From the NCBI RefSeq assembly GCF_009177095.1, contig NZ_AP021861.1, positions 372,001 through 436,000 on the forward strand: DNA of 64,000 nt. The letters run 5' to 3'. The stretch comes from Lacipirellula parvula (GTDB taxonomy: Bacteria; Planctomycetota; Planctomycetia; Pirellulales; Lacipirellulaceae). Below, piece after piece: positions 27,730 through 36,420 of this stretch (positions within the stretch are counted from its first letter, which is position 1; the number at the start of each line of letters is the position of its first letter). The notes below the pieces were generated by a model that made no database searches, was not told the origin of the DNA, and saw only the letters and a list, made by a program, of their open reading frames with translations. A program made the position numbers and the translations under genes.

Positions 27730-30189
27730 ATGGTCGCGAAGGTGTTCTTGGCAGCGGCGGCGATTCTGATTTGCTGCGGCACGACGCTGCAGGGCGAATG
27801 CCCCGGCGGCAAATGCGACAAGTCGGGCGAATGCGCGACGGCGTCGAACGCAGAAACGTGCAGCGTCGAAACTTGCAGCTGCGAAGAATGCAGCGGCGAG
27901 AAGTGCACCGCGTGCAAATGCCAGAAGTCGACGAGCGACGATCTGAAGGTCGCCGTCGTGAAGGACGAAGAATGCTGCGAAAAGAAGAAGTGCTCCGCTG
28001 AAAAGTGCACGGCTGGAACTTGCCAAGATGCGAAGTGCAGTGCTGAAAAGTGCAGCGCGTGCAAGTGCGACAAGTCGACCGCGAGCGACGAGCTCAAGGT
28101 CGCGCTCGTCAAGGACGAAGAGTGCTGCGAGAAAAAGAAGTGCTCGACGTGCTCGACCAAAAAGTGCTCTGGCTCAGCTTGCAAAGATTCTGCCTGCAGC
28201 AAGACCGCCTGCATTGCCGGCTCGTGTAACCTCAGCCAATGTACCGCGGGCAGCTGCGGCGACGGCGCTTGCAGCCTGACGGCCGGCGTCAGCTCGATGT
28301 GCGAAACGCTGAAGTGTGCGATCGTTGATGCCGCCAAGCAGGAATTCACCGCGACGTGCAGCGGCGGAACTTGCAGCGGCGGAACGTGCTCGAAGAGTAA
28401 GTGCGAATGCGGCGGGAACATCTGCAGCACGACGGCCTGCTCCGGCAAGTCGTGCGGCAGCAAGTGCTCCACGGTCGCTGCCGCGGAACCGTGCGATACG
28501 TGGTTCTGCTTCGAAGGCAACTGCTCCGCCGGCGAATGCAGCGCTGCGTGCTCGACCGAAGTTTGCGACGGCCTGAAGTACGCCGTTGAAGCCTGCCTCA
28601 CTCTCAATGGCGGCGAATTCACGATCACCACCTCAAAGACCTGGCCCGGCACGCCCGTTGAAGTCGCCGTCGCGGCTGAAGAATGCACGAAAGTTTCCGC
28701 CTGCTCGAAGTCGTGCGGCAGCGAGTGCTCTGGCAAGTGTGCCGGCGAATGCAGCAAAGAGTGCGTTGTTGAGTGCAGCAAGTCGACCTGCGGTACGCTC
28801 GCCTGCTCGACTGAAAAGTGCACCGTCGCCAAGTGCGACGCCGCGCAATGCTCGACGGATGTTTGCGGCGCCGAGCAGAGCGAACTCGACGCGAAACTCG
28901 CCGATCTCGCTAAACTGCAACGCGAAGTCGCCGAGCTTCGCCGTACGACCGGCACGCCGGAGCAGTTGATCGTCAACGTCAAGCTGGTCGAAGTCGATTT
29001 GACGAAGTGCCGCAAGTTGGGCTTCTCGTTCGATTCAGCATCGCCCCATATGGTGGCGGATTTAAACGAGACGATCGAAAAGTCGCCCGATTTCCTCACG
29101 GCGCTGCAGAAGAATCATTTGGCCAACGTCGTCGCCAACCCGACGCTGGTCGTGCTTAGCGGCCGTCCGGCTCAGTTTCATGCTGGCGGTCAATTTCCAG
29201 TTACCAGCGGCGACGGCCGCACGGAGTATAAGGACTTCGGCACCAAGGTCGACGTCCTGGCGACGACCGTCGGCGGCGGTAAAGTTCGGATGGAGATTCG
29301 CCCCGAGTTTAGCGAAGTGAACGGCGAGTGCGGCCCGGCCCCCTGCCCTGCCCTTTCAGCTCGTCGTTGGGATTCAAGTCTGATCGCCGAGCTTGGGAAG
29401 CCGTTCGTCCTATCGAGTGCCAGCGAGCGTCGCGTTCAGGCGCATGTCGAGACCGACGTTACGCAGAATCCGCCGCAACAACGGGTGCGTCAAGAGGTCA
29501 GCGAAGTGCAGTACTTCGCTGTCGTCACGGTGGAAGCGTCGGAGGGGATGGAGCCCGCTGTTTCGGAGATTCACCAAGCCGGTTTCGAGAGCCAAGCCGG
29601 GCGCGAACAAGTACAAGCCGCGTACGAAAAAGCGCTGCTGGCGGAAGTTGCGGAGGAGGAGTACTGCGTACGCGTCTACCCGGTCGCGGATCTGCAGGTG
29701 TGGCGCGTTCGTCCCGATGGCGTGGAGTTCGACGCCAGCTTGCTGACGACGCTCATCAAAGTGATGGCTCCTGAAAATTCGTGGCGAACGGAGGCGGATG
29801 GCGTTACCGTCGACGAATCGGCGCGTGGCGAGATTGAGGCCTTCGAACGCAACGGTTCGCTGGTGATTTGCCAAACGGAAGAAAGCCACGAGCGTATTGC
29901 TGACTTCCTGCAGCACATGCGGGTCGAGAATCTGAAGAAGACCGAAGCTCGCGAGCAGAGCGAGGCCGCGGTCGTTCCCGCCTCGGGCGTCGAACCAGTT
30001 TCGATTGAGACGAAGACCGAAGCAAAGTGCAGCCAAGGCGCTTGCAAGGGATCGAAGTGCCCGAGCGGCCAGTGCAGCAAGTCGTCCGCCGACTCCGTGA
30101 TCGACGTTGCAGCCGCGCCCGGCGAATGCACCGGCAATTGCCCCGAGTGGGGCGATTGTCCCTGCATCGGCGGCACGTGCACGAAGTAA
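27730..30189 (+). CDS. Cys-rich exported protein with secretin-like segment
   Basis: An 819-residue protein with a signal peptide (MVAKVFLAAAAILICCG). The next roughly 370 residues hold about 65 cysteines in short spaced units such as CSAEKCTAGTCQ and KSCGSECSGKCAGEC. A stretch of about 28 residues is duplicated within it (DLKVAVVKDEECCEKKKC and ELKVALVKDEECCEKKKC). Then comes a coiled-coil (LDAKLADLAKLQREVAELRR) and a segment resembling the secretin family: LIVNVKLVEVDL, VVANPTLVVLSGRPAQFHAG, then GTKVDVLATTVGGGKVRMEI. A mixed domain follows, and the tail returns to Cys-rich sequence (CSQGACKGSKC). A full secretin pore domain is not evident. It may be a disulfide- or metal-rich envelope protein. 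Function unknown. It is followed by a strong terminator. Confidence 0.85.
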   Translation: MVAKVFLAAAAILICCGTTLQGECPGGKCDKSGECATASNAETCSVETCSCEECSGEKCTACKCQKSTSDDLKVAVVKDEECCEKKKCSAEKCTAGTCQDAKCSAEKCSACKCDKSTASDELKVALVKDEECCEKKKCSTCSTKKCSGSACKDSACSKTACIAGSCNLSQCTAGSCGDGACSLTAGVSSMCETLKCAIVDAAKQEFTATCSGGTCSGGTCSKSKCECGGNICSTTACSGKSCGSKCSTVAAAEPCDTWFCFEGNCSAGECSAACSTEVCDGLKYAVEACLTLNGGEFTITTSKTWPGTPVEVAVAAEECTKVSACSKSCGSECSGKCAGECSKECVVECSKSTCGTLACSTEKCTVAKCDAAQCSTDVCGAEQSELDAKLADLAKLQREVAELRRTTGTPEQLIVNVKLVEVDLTKCRKLGFSFDSASPHMVADLNETIEKSPDFLTALQKNHLANVVANPTLVVLSGRPAQFHAGGQFPVTSGDGRTEYKDFGTKVDVLATTVGGGKVRMEIRPEFSEVNGECGPAPCPALSARRWDSSLIAELGKPFVLSSASERRVQAHVETDVTQNPPQQRVRQEVSEVQYFAVVTVEASEGMEPAVSEIHQAGFESQAGREQVQAAYEKALLAEVAEEEYCVRVYPVADLQVWRVRPDGVEFDASLLTTLIKVMAPENSWRTEADGVTVDESARGEIEAFERNGSLVICQTEESHERIADFLQHMRVENLKKTEAREQSEAAVVPASGVEPVSIETKTEAKCSQGACKGSKCPSGQCSKSSADSVIDVAAAPGECTGNCPEWGDCPCIGGTCTK

Positions 30190-30221
30190 CGCACGGCGTT
30201 CGCTAGCTAGAGTAACTAACG

Positions 30222-30262
30222 AAACGGCCGTTGCTGATCTCGATCAGCAACGGCCGTTTTCG
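30222..30262 (+). terminator. Terminator of the Cys-rich gene
   Basis: A near-perfect 17-bp stem (AACGGCCGTTGCTGAT / ATCAGCAACGGCCGTT) with a short loop, followed by TTTCG. It may also serve the converging DUF1559 gene, whose stop is at 30284. Confidence 0.85.
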
Positions 30263-30283
30263 CATTGTGCGAACGTTCGTTCG

Positions 30284-31306
30284 CTACGGCAGCTTAGGAT
30301 CGTGGTCCGGCTGCCGCGGTCCCCCTTCATCCGAGCGATGTCCGCTACGGCGATGGACCTCGGGATCGATGTCGAACGAGATCGTCGTTACCGAACCGTC
30401 GCACATCCCCATGTTGAGGCCGCTCGGGTGCGAACTGCCGAAGCGGTACGAATCCTCGACGCCGTCGACGTCGGGCTTGGGGATTTGCGCCTTATCGGGG
30501 AATGCGGGGTCGTAGTACACGCTCCGCATCAGGTCGTCCTGAAAGCCGTTGTACATCGGCCAGTCGTCCGCCTTCGCTTCGCCGCGGAGCGAGGCCTCGG
30601 GCTCGAGAAAGCGTTCGCCGACGGCGTAGGTGTTCGACGTGCCGTCGGTGATGTGGCGGAACTGGATGATCGCGCCGCAGTAGCCGATGCCGTTGTGCCA
30701 GTCGATGTTCGGCCGCCAGTTGAGTTGCTTGGCCGCATCGAACGCCTTCGGCACATGGAGTTCGCACCATGTTTCCAGTTGGGCAATGTCGCCTGCGTTG
30801 GCCGCGTAGTCTGACCGAGCGTGGAATTCGGCATACCGCCCGTTGATCGCCACCTTGTTGTACACGTTGGGATACGCGATCGACGGGCGCCGCGTCGGGC
30901 AGTTCAGGAAACCGATCGGCATCGCATCACGGCGGGCGAGTTCTTTCTTTAAGTCGACGCCCGTCATTCCTTTGCCGATCTGGTGGACGGCGCTTTGCTC
31001 GATGAACGGCAAGATATTGTAGACCCAGCCCCCGGGTTGGCCGGTCGTGGCGCCGGCGTTGGGATCGCCCGTCCAGTCGCCGAGCCAACCCGATGACGGC
31101 AGGCATTTGTGGGTGCTTTCATGCATCGCCATCGCTAGCGACAACTGCTTGATGTTGTTGCGACAAGAAGACATGCGGCTCGCTTCGCGCGCCGCCTGCA
31201 CGGCCGGCAGCAAGAGGGCGACCAGTACGCCGATGATAGCGATCACGACGAGCAACTCAACGAGCGTGAATCCACTGGCTCGTGCGAAGGTGATGCGACG
31301 ACTCAT
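30284..31306 (-). CDS. DUF1559 prepilin-like protein
   Basis: A 340-residue member of the planctomycete prepilin-like family. The start at 31306 (MSRRITFARASG) places the canonical Gly directly before [20 protein letters not shown], so a prepilin peptidase site is intact. Core blocks are [37 protein letters not shown] and DGTSNTYAVGERFLEP. The C-terminal HPSGLNMGMCDG gives H-X9-DG. The C-terminal tail after it is unusually long and charged (HRRSGHRSDEGGPRQPDHDP). It is convergent with the Cys-rich gene across a shared terminator. Function within the family unknown. Confidence 0.92.
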   Translation of the reverse strand: MSRRITFARASGFTLVELLVVIAIIGVLVALLLPAVQAAREASRMSSCRNNIKQLSLAMAMHESTHKCLPSSGWLGDWTGDPNAGATTGQPGGWVYNILPFIEQSAVHQIGKGMTGVDLKKELARRDAMPIGFLNCPTRRPSIAYPNVYNKVAINGRYAEFHARSDYAANAGDIAQLETWCELHVPKAFDAAKQLNWRPNIDWHNGIGYCGAIIQFRHITDGTSNTYAVGERFLEPEASLRGEAKADDWPMYNGFQDDLMRSVYYDPAFPDKAQIPKPDVDGVEDSYRFGSSHPSGLNMGMCDGSVTTISFDIDPEVHRRSGHRSDEGGPRQPDHDPKLP

Positions 31307-31349
31307 GGTTTTGCCTGCTTCCGTCCTGTACGGGCTTTGCGAAGAAAAT

Positions 31350-31440
31350 GTGGGAGGGGTCTCTGACCCCGATGCGGCGTCGAAGTGCATCAACTGTTTG
31401 TGGTGGTGACTGGCATCGGCGTCGGAGACGCCTCCCACAA
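31350..31440. repeat. Inverted-pair repeat, family A, copy 3
   Basis: The left arm GTGGGAGGGGTCTCTGACCC (31350-31369) and the right arm GTCGGAGACGCCTCCCACAA (ending at 31440) are the same arms as at 145-234 and 19905-19998, with about 40 bp between. It lies in the gap between a DUF1559 gene and a PEP-CTERM gene. Confidence 0.8.
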
Positions 31441-31497
31441 GTTGTGTGGCTTGGCGTCACCGGCAAGATGCCAGTGACGCCAAGCTGACTATTTATT

Positions 31498-32286
31498 TCA
31501 TCTGCGACGGCGGTGACGCTGAGCGATCAAGCCGATGAGGGCTGTGGCCGCCAAGAGCCCCGTCGCCGGTTCGGGCACGCCAATGACGTCGATCTCCCAA
31601 ACCAGCGGCGACGCGATCGGTGCATTGAAACCATCGTCGATGCCCGTGAACGGGTTCACGCCCACGAACGGATCGCGCAACTCGCCTTGGGTGTTGTCGA
31701 CCGCGTAGAAATCGAAAATGACGTTCGTCACGCCGCTCGCGAGCGGCCCGCCGCCGCCGTTGGTGATCTCCACCAGCGTCGAACCCCACTGCCCCGTGTT
31801 GATCGTGCCGGAGAGATCGGATTGAAAGTAACCAAGCGTCGAGAAGCTGCCGCCGCCGTTGGTCGACGTGCTGATCACTGTCGTCGAGAAGACGCGGCCA
31901 TCCTTACCGTTGTTGCCGGTGAGGATTTGGATCTCGTTGATCGTCTTCGCGCCGCCGAGCGTGTACTGCACGCGCTTTACCGGAGTTCCCGCCGCGGGAA
32001 GATCGTTGAGCAAGCCGTAGAGGCCGGTGTTGTTGACGCCATCGGTGAACGTCGGCAATCCCTCAGGTAGCAGCGAGTTAGGCGCCGCGGGATTCGCCGG
32101 ATGCCAACCCATGTCGCCGGCGAGCTCGACGCCGATTTGCCCCGCGATGAGGTCGTTCGTCGAGATCAGCGCCGCGAGGCTGGTGTTCGCCGGGCCATGC
32201 GTCGTCACCGCCGTTGGCGCTCCCCAAGCCGGCATGCCGAGGAACGTGGTCGCCGCTGCAGCAAGAAACCAAGTTGCGATCTTCAT
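31498..32286 (-). CDS. PEP-CTERM exported protein, paralogue 1
   Basis: A 262-residue exported protein. The signal peptide covers about residues 1-22 (MKIATWFLAAAATTFLG). The mature domain has no named fold, but it is a paralogue of the next gene: both share WHP-x-NPA, LNDxP-x2-GTP-x-K, STNGG-SF, IFDFYAVDNT/IDFYAVDNT, DPF-x-GVNPFT-x-IDDG and WEIDVIG. The C-terminus is a textbook PEP-CTERM tail: VPEPATG, a hydrophobic helix (LLAATALIGLIA) and a basic end (QRHRRRR). It should be processed by the exosortase encoded at 18552. It lacks the dockerin repeats of its sister. Confidence 0.85.
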   Translation of the reverse strand: MKIATWFLAAAATTFLGMPAWGAPTAVTTHGPANTSLAALISTNDLIAGQIGVELAGDMGWHPANPAAPNSLLPEGLPTFTDGVNNTGLYGLLNDLPAAGTPVKRVQYTLGGAKTINEIQILTGNNGKDGRVFSTTVISTSTNGGGSFSTLGYFQSDLSGTINTGQWGSTLVEITNGGGGPLASGVTNVIFDFYAVDNTQGELRDPFVGVNPFTGIDDGFNAPIASPLVWEIDVIGVPEPATGLLAATALIGLIAQRHRRRR

Positions 32287-32329
32287 TAGTCGCTCTCCGT
32301 CGTTGAAAAAGAGTTCAAGAAGAGTTGCT

Positions 32330-32416
32330 CTCTCCCCCTCCCTCGCAGGAAGGGGCTAGGGGAGGGATTAACGAATCCTCAACCCCGCCTCCAGCCTCTC
32401 CCTCCAGGGGCGAGGC
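32330..32416. repeat. CT-rich inverted repeat, degraded copy
   Basis: Arms TCTCCCCCTCCCTCGCAGGA and CTCTCCCTCCAGGGGCGAGG surround GGGGCTAGGGGAGGG. It is related in layout and composition to the repeat at 8549-8643. It fills the gap between the two PEP-CTERM paralogues. Confidence 0.55.
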
Positions 32417-32459
32417 GTATTAAGTACGCAAGTTGCAACGTGTGAACGCGGTCAACTTG

Positions 32460-33491
32460 CTAGTTTTCGCAGACTGCCGCCCGCGTTCGCCTGCTTTGTT
32501 GCGAGATCGACGCCAACATCCCAATGCAAACTAGCGTCAGCGCCGAAGGTTCCGGGATCGCAGCGATGCCCACGGTTCCGAATTGATTTTTCCAAACGGT
32601 CAGATCGTCGCCGTCTACGTCGTGATCGCCGTTCGCATCGCCGGTGGCTAGCGACCCGGTTCCCACGGCGCCGAACCCGCGCTGCCAGACAAGAAAATCT
32701 TTGCCGTCGACGACGTCGTTGCCGTCGAAGTCGGCCGAGTTCGCCGTGGCCGCGTTGCCGATGACGTCGATTTCCCAGATCAGCGGCGCCACGAACGCAG
32801 GCGTAAGACCGTCGTCGATCGACGTGAACGGATTCACGCCGTCGAACGGGTCGCGATATTGGCCGCCCGTGTTGTCGACGGCGTAGAAATCAATCTGCAA
32901 GTTCGTCACGCCTGCTGCGAGGACTTCGGCGTTGTCGTTGAAAATCTTCAGATGCAAGGCGTGATCTTCGGTCGCGCCCGGGACGCCCGTCTCGTTGTTG
33001 ATCGACCCGAGTGGCGCCGACTCAAAGTAGCCGAGGAGCGCGAAGCTCGAACCGCCGTTCGTCGAGTAGCGGATCACCGAAGTGCTGAAGATCCGCCCGT
33101 CGGCGTTGTTGAGATTGCCCGAGAGGATGCCGATCTGCTGGATGTCGGTCGGGCCGGGCAGATTGTATTGCAGCTTTTTTGTTGGCGTGCCCGTTGGCGG
33201 GAAATCGTTGAGCAGCCCGGTGACGCCGGAGAGGTAGCCGTCGCCGTCGGTAAACGCGGCAAGTCCGTTTGGGTTCGCCGAGTTGCCCGACGCCGGGTTG
33301 CCGGGATGCCAGCCATGGTCGCCGGGGAGTTCCGTTGCGATCAGCCCGGCGAGGATGTCGTTCGTGGCGATGAGTCCGTCGAGCTCGGCGGCGCTAGCGC
33401 CGCGCGTCGCTTCGGTTGTAATGGTAGCCGAGGCCGGCGTACCGCACAGTGCGATCGCCGCCCAGCTCCAGAGGAGCAACTTGCGTCTCAT
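32460..33491 (-). CDS. PEP-CTERM exported protein with dockerin repeats, paralogue 2
   Basis: A 343-residue paralogue of the downstream gene, with an extra module. The ATG at 33491 (MRRKLLLWSWAAIAL) was preferred because AGGA lies seven bases upstream; an in-frame TTG lies five codons earlier. After the signal peptide and the shared domain (through WEIDVIGN) comes a dockerin type I-like pair of Ca-binding loops: DFDGNDVVDGKDFLVWQ and DANGDHDVDGDDLTVWK. The tail is PEP-CTERM: IPEPSAL, a hydrophobic helix, and basic QQSRRTRA. Dockerin repeats bind calcium and sometimes cohesins. No cohesin was seen here. It is an expected exosortase substrate. Confidence 0.87.
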   Translation of the reverse strand: MRRKLLLWSWAAIALCGTPASATITTEATRGASAAELDGLIATNDILAGLIATELPGDHGWHPGNPASGNSANPNGLAAFTDGDGYLSGVTGLLNDFPPTGTPTKKLQYNLPGPTDIQQIGILSGNLNNADGRIFSTSVIRYSTNGGSSFALLGYFESAPLGSINNETGVPGATEDHALHLKIFNDNAEVLAAGVTNLQIDFYAVDNTGGQYRDPFDGVNPFTSIDDGLTPAFVAPLIWEIDVIGNAATANSADFDGNDVVDGKDFLVWQRGFGAVGTGSLATGDANGDHDVDGDDLTVWKNQFGTVGIAAIPEPSALTLVCIGMLASISQQSRRTRAAVCEN

Positions 33492-33879
33492 AGGATGTCC
33501 TGCCAATTAGCGAGTGCAACGCAATCGGCCTCGCCCAGGCGAAAGAGTTTTCCGCCCCTGCCCCGCCGCAAACCGCCGATTGCTGACGTGAAGTCGTGAA
33601 AGGAGAACGTCGCACGAGAGCAGAAAAGCGAATGTCTCGTCGACTGGGGGCAATTCTATCAAAATGGCATGCAATGGATTGTCATTCCTTTAAGGAATAT
33701 CACTTTCCGAGGTTTACACGCGCCTTCGCGATGCGTAATGTGCGCGATTCGTCTTGGATTTTTCGCGAAGGGTGGCTTCCAAAAATTTGCTGCTGTCATT
33801 GTCAACGACGACGGCCCGCGTGCATGGCGAACCATGACGCGGGCCGGGTGAGGTTTCGAGTTGACGGTGTTCGAGTACC

Positions 33880-33909
33880 GCTCCGGCGGGTCGTTGACCC
33901 GCGGCTACT
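33880..33909. repeat. REP-like hairpin, family B, single copy
   Basis: The stem GCGGGTC / GACCCGC with loop GTT is preceded by GCTCCG and ends CGGCTAC. It touches the stop codon (CTA at 33908-33910) of the HAD gene on the minus strand. It lies in the 416-bp gap 33492-33907, which otherwise shows nothing recognisable. Confidence 0.75.
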
Positions 33910-34768
33910 AGGCGTGGGCCATTGCCCACTCGCGCAAGTCGTGTGGCGTGTCGTCTTCGCGGTTCATCGTCGGCAGGATGTTGTGCAGAATGCCGGTCTC
34001 GGCGTCGAGGTCGGCCACCGAATCGATCACCAGGTCCGGCTGGTAGGCGAACTTCGTGAGATCCTCGCGCTTCGATCCGCCGCTCAGGACGAGGATCGTC
34101 TTGTAGCCCATTTGCACGCCGCCTTGGATGTCGGTCTCCATCGTGTCGCCGATCATGATCGTTTCGCTGGTGGCCATGCCGAGTTCCTTGCGGGCCATCC
34201 GCATCATCACGGGGCTCGGCTTGCCGACGCTGAACGCTTGGATGCCGGTCGCCTTCTCGATGAGCGAGACGATCGCCCCGCAGCCGGGCCGCGTGCCGCT
34301 GTTGGTGGGGCAGTTGGGGTCGAGATTCGTGGCGATCAGCTTCGCCCCGTCGAGCACCATTTGCACCGCTTGTTCGAGCATTTCGAACGAGAGCGTTCGC
34401 CCTTCGCCGACGACGACGTAGTCGGGCGAACGATCGACGATTGCGTAGCCGTTCGAGTGGAGGGCGTTCAACAGCCCTCCCTCGCCGATGACGTACGCCG
34501 TGCCGTGCGGCTTTTGCGAGGCGAGGAACCGCGCCGTCGCCATCGCACAAGTGAAGATGTGCTTGTCCTCGACGGGGATGCCCATGCGAGTGAGCTTCAT
34601 CGCCACGTCGCGACGGGTCCGCTGGCTGTTGTTCGTGAGGAACATGAACGGAATTTTCGATCGCCGTAGCCCGGCGATGAATTCCGCGGCGCCGGGAATC
34701 AATTCGTGGCTGCGATAAATGACCCCATCCATGTCGATGAGGAAGCCTTTGCGCGTACCGATAGTCAT
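33908..34768 (-). CDS. HAD-IIA family phosphatase (NagD-like)
   Basis: A 286-residue cytosolic HAD-superfamily hydrolase of the NagD/4-nitrophenylphosphatase/phosphoglycolate phosphatase group. The motifs are in order: motif I LIDMDGVIY (nucleophile and acid Asp), motif II FLTNNSQRT, the C2-cap region, motif III in SVGKPSPVM, and motif IV IGDTMETDI. It should dephosphorylate a small sugar- or nucleotide-phosphate; the exact substrate cannot be told. The ATG at 34768 begins MTIGTRKGFLIDMDG with little room for an alternative. It is flanked by PEP-CTERM genes but has no signal peptide and probably no link to them. Confidence 0.92.
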   Translation of the reverse strand: MTIGTRKGFLIDMDGVIYRSHELIPGAAEFIAGLRRSKIPFMFLTNNSQRTRRDVAMKLTRMGIPVEDKHIFTCAMATARFLASQKPHGTAYVIGEGGLLNALHSNGYAIVDRSPDYVVVGEGRTLSFEMLEQAVQMVLDGAKLIATNLDPNCPTNSGTRPGCGAIVSLIEKATGIQAFSVGKPSPVMMRMARKELGMATSETIMIGDTMETDIQGGVQMGYKTILVLSGGSKREDLTKFAYQPDLVIDSVADLDAETGILHNILPTMNREDDTPHDLREWAMAHA

Positions 34769-35259
34769 GGGATTGCTCCGTAGTCGAAAAAACGTGAAGG
34801 CAAGCCGACGGCGGTCGCATCATGCGCCGCGCGGGCAAGACTTGCCGATTTGTAGGCGGGAAAGCGGCAGGCTCTCAGTGTGAGTCGCCGGCTTTTGGTA
34901 GGCGGGCCGTGCGATCAGCATGCTTCGATCGCACGGGGCGAGTGAAGTATGACGACCGACGGTGAGGGGGATGTGAAGCTTTGTCGCGGGGACGCAACTT
35001 CATCGAAAACATACTAGAGCAATGAGCGTGCCGAAATGCTGCTGCGCGAAGTGACAGCAGCGCAGATTGCGGTGAAACGTCGCTCCACACGCGGCCAACT
35101 TCACCCCATCTTCACAGCATTGCGCGAATCGACTCGTTTTTAGCGCGACGCCGTGATCGCGACCACATGCTCGTGGCTGTAAATGCCCAAGGATTAGGCA
35201 GTGCGAATTGGGCGCGGCGTGCGAATAGCACGGTCGCGTAAAATTGCCAGCACATGCTT
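34769..35259. other. Intergenic region, nothing recognised
   Basis: These 491 bp lie between the HAD gene and the esterase gene, both on the minus strand. Apart from a GC-rich stretch I see no gene, repeat family member or terminator. It should hold the HAD promoter. Confidence 0.45.
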
Positions 35260-36216
35260 TTACGCTTGCGAAATCCAGCCGCGTCGCCGTCCGCAAATTG
35301 CCGCTCCGCAGAACGCCAGCAGTGCGAAACTCGCTGGTTCCGGCACTGGCAGAGCGTGCGAGAACATCCAATCGTAGATTCCCTCCGAGTAGTAGACCCC
35401 CAGCACCCCGGTGTGGTCGCCTGTCGGTTGCTCGTAGTACATGAGATCGAGATCAGGCCGCGAGATGAAATAGTTGGTCGTGCTTCCCGGCGGTTCGGAG
35501 TAGACGATCTCTTGATGGAACGGCACGGCGAGATTCGCAGCCAGAAAATACTTCGAACTTTGCGCAGTGGGATACGTCGGCGCCGGTTCGCCCGCCGCGG
35601 CGAGAATCTGACTCACCACGTTGCGGCTGTTCGAAACCGACGTCGTTGCATCGTCGCGAGCATGAACCGCGATGATGGGCGTATCGGTCAGGTTGGCGGC
35701 TTTGAAATCGGTCCCTTGCAGCGCCGGACTCACGACGAGCCCAGCTGCGAATCGCCCCGGGTAGCGGCTGAGCATGTTCCATGTGCCGCCGCCTCCCATC
35801 GAGTAGCCCGTGACGTACAAGCGACGGGGATCGGCGCCCAACTCATTCACGGCGCGGTCGATCATCGTCGTCACCCAGTCGGTGACGCTAGTGCCCGTCC
35901 AGCCCAAATTCGTCTGTGGCACATAGAGCATCGCGCCGCGGCGCTTCGCCTCGTCGGCGAGCATGTCGGGCGTTTGCTCGATCTGTAGCGTGTTGTTCGT
36001 CCCGCTAGCCCCGCTGCCGTGGAGGTAGATGACGAGCGGAACCGGATGAGCGGGCGACGCCTCGGGCGGAGCGTACAACCGCCCGGGCATGACGACGCCT
36101 CCGGGCGGCGTGCGTAGGGAAAAATCGACAAAGTCAGCGATGTTAGCGGCATGAGCCGGCGCGGCGAAGGCGACGATCGTCGTCGCGATGAGCGCATAGC
36201 ATGGGCGCAGAATCAT
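35260..36216 (-). CDS. PEP-CTERM alpha/beta-hydrolase (esterase)
   Basis: A 318-residue exported serine hydrolase. The signal peptide is about residues 1-23 (ending APAHAA). The hydrolase core has the oxyanion region VIYLHGSGASG, the nucleophile elbow GYSMGGGGTW (G-x-S-x-G), the acid in AVHARDDATTS, and the catalytic His in PTGDHTGVLG. This resembles polyhydroxybutyrate depolymerase/feruloyl esterase-type enzymes. The C-terminus VPEPASFALLAFCGAAICGRR is a PEP-CTERM tail, so the enzyme should be sorted by the exosortase to the surface or matrix. An ester bond in a polysaccharide or polyester is the likely target. The substrate is not determined. Confidence 0.87.
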   Translation of the reverse strand: MILRPCYALIATTIVAFAAPAHAANIADFVDFSLRTPPGGVVMPGRLYAPPEASPAHPVPLVIYLHGSGASGTNNTLQIEQTPDMLADEAKRRGAMLYVPQTNLGWTGTSVTDWVTTMIDRAVNELGADPRRLYVTGYSMGGGGTWNMLSRYPGRFAAGLVVSPALQGTDFKAANLTDTPIIAVHARDDATTSVSNSRNVVSQILAAAGEPAPTYPTAQSSKYFLAANLAVPFHQEIVYSEPPGSTTNYFISRPDLDLMYYEQPTGDHTGVLGVYYSEGIYDWMFSHALPVPEPASFALLAFCGAAICGRRRGWISQA

Positions 36217-36420
36217 TCGTCTCTCCTGGCAGAACTTGACGGAGAACTAAGTAGCGAGCAACGCAAACGTCAGTGAGAAGGCAGCGACAAGAAGATGCGC
36301 GCCGTCGCCAAATTTGTGCAGCAATCGATGTTCAACAAGCCAACGGAACGGACGCCCGTTCACCGCACATAAAGCGGCGATCGTCGATCGCCGTATTGAT
36401 TGATCGCCAAAACGCCGCCC

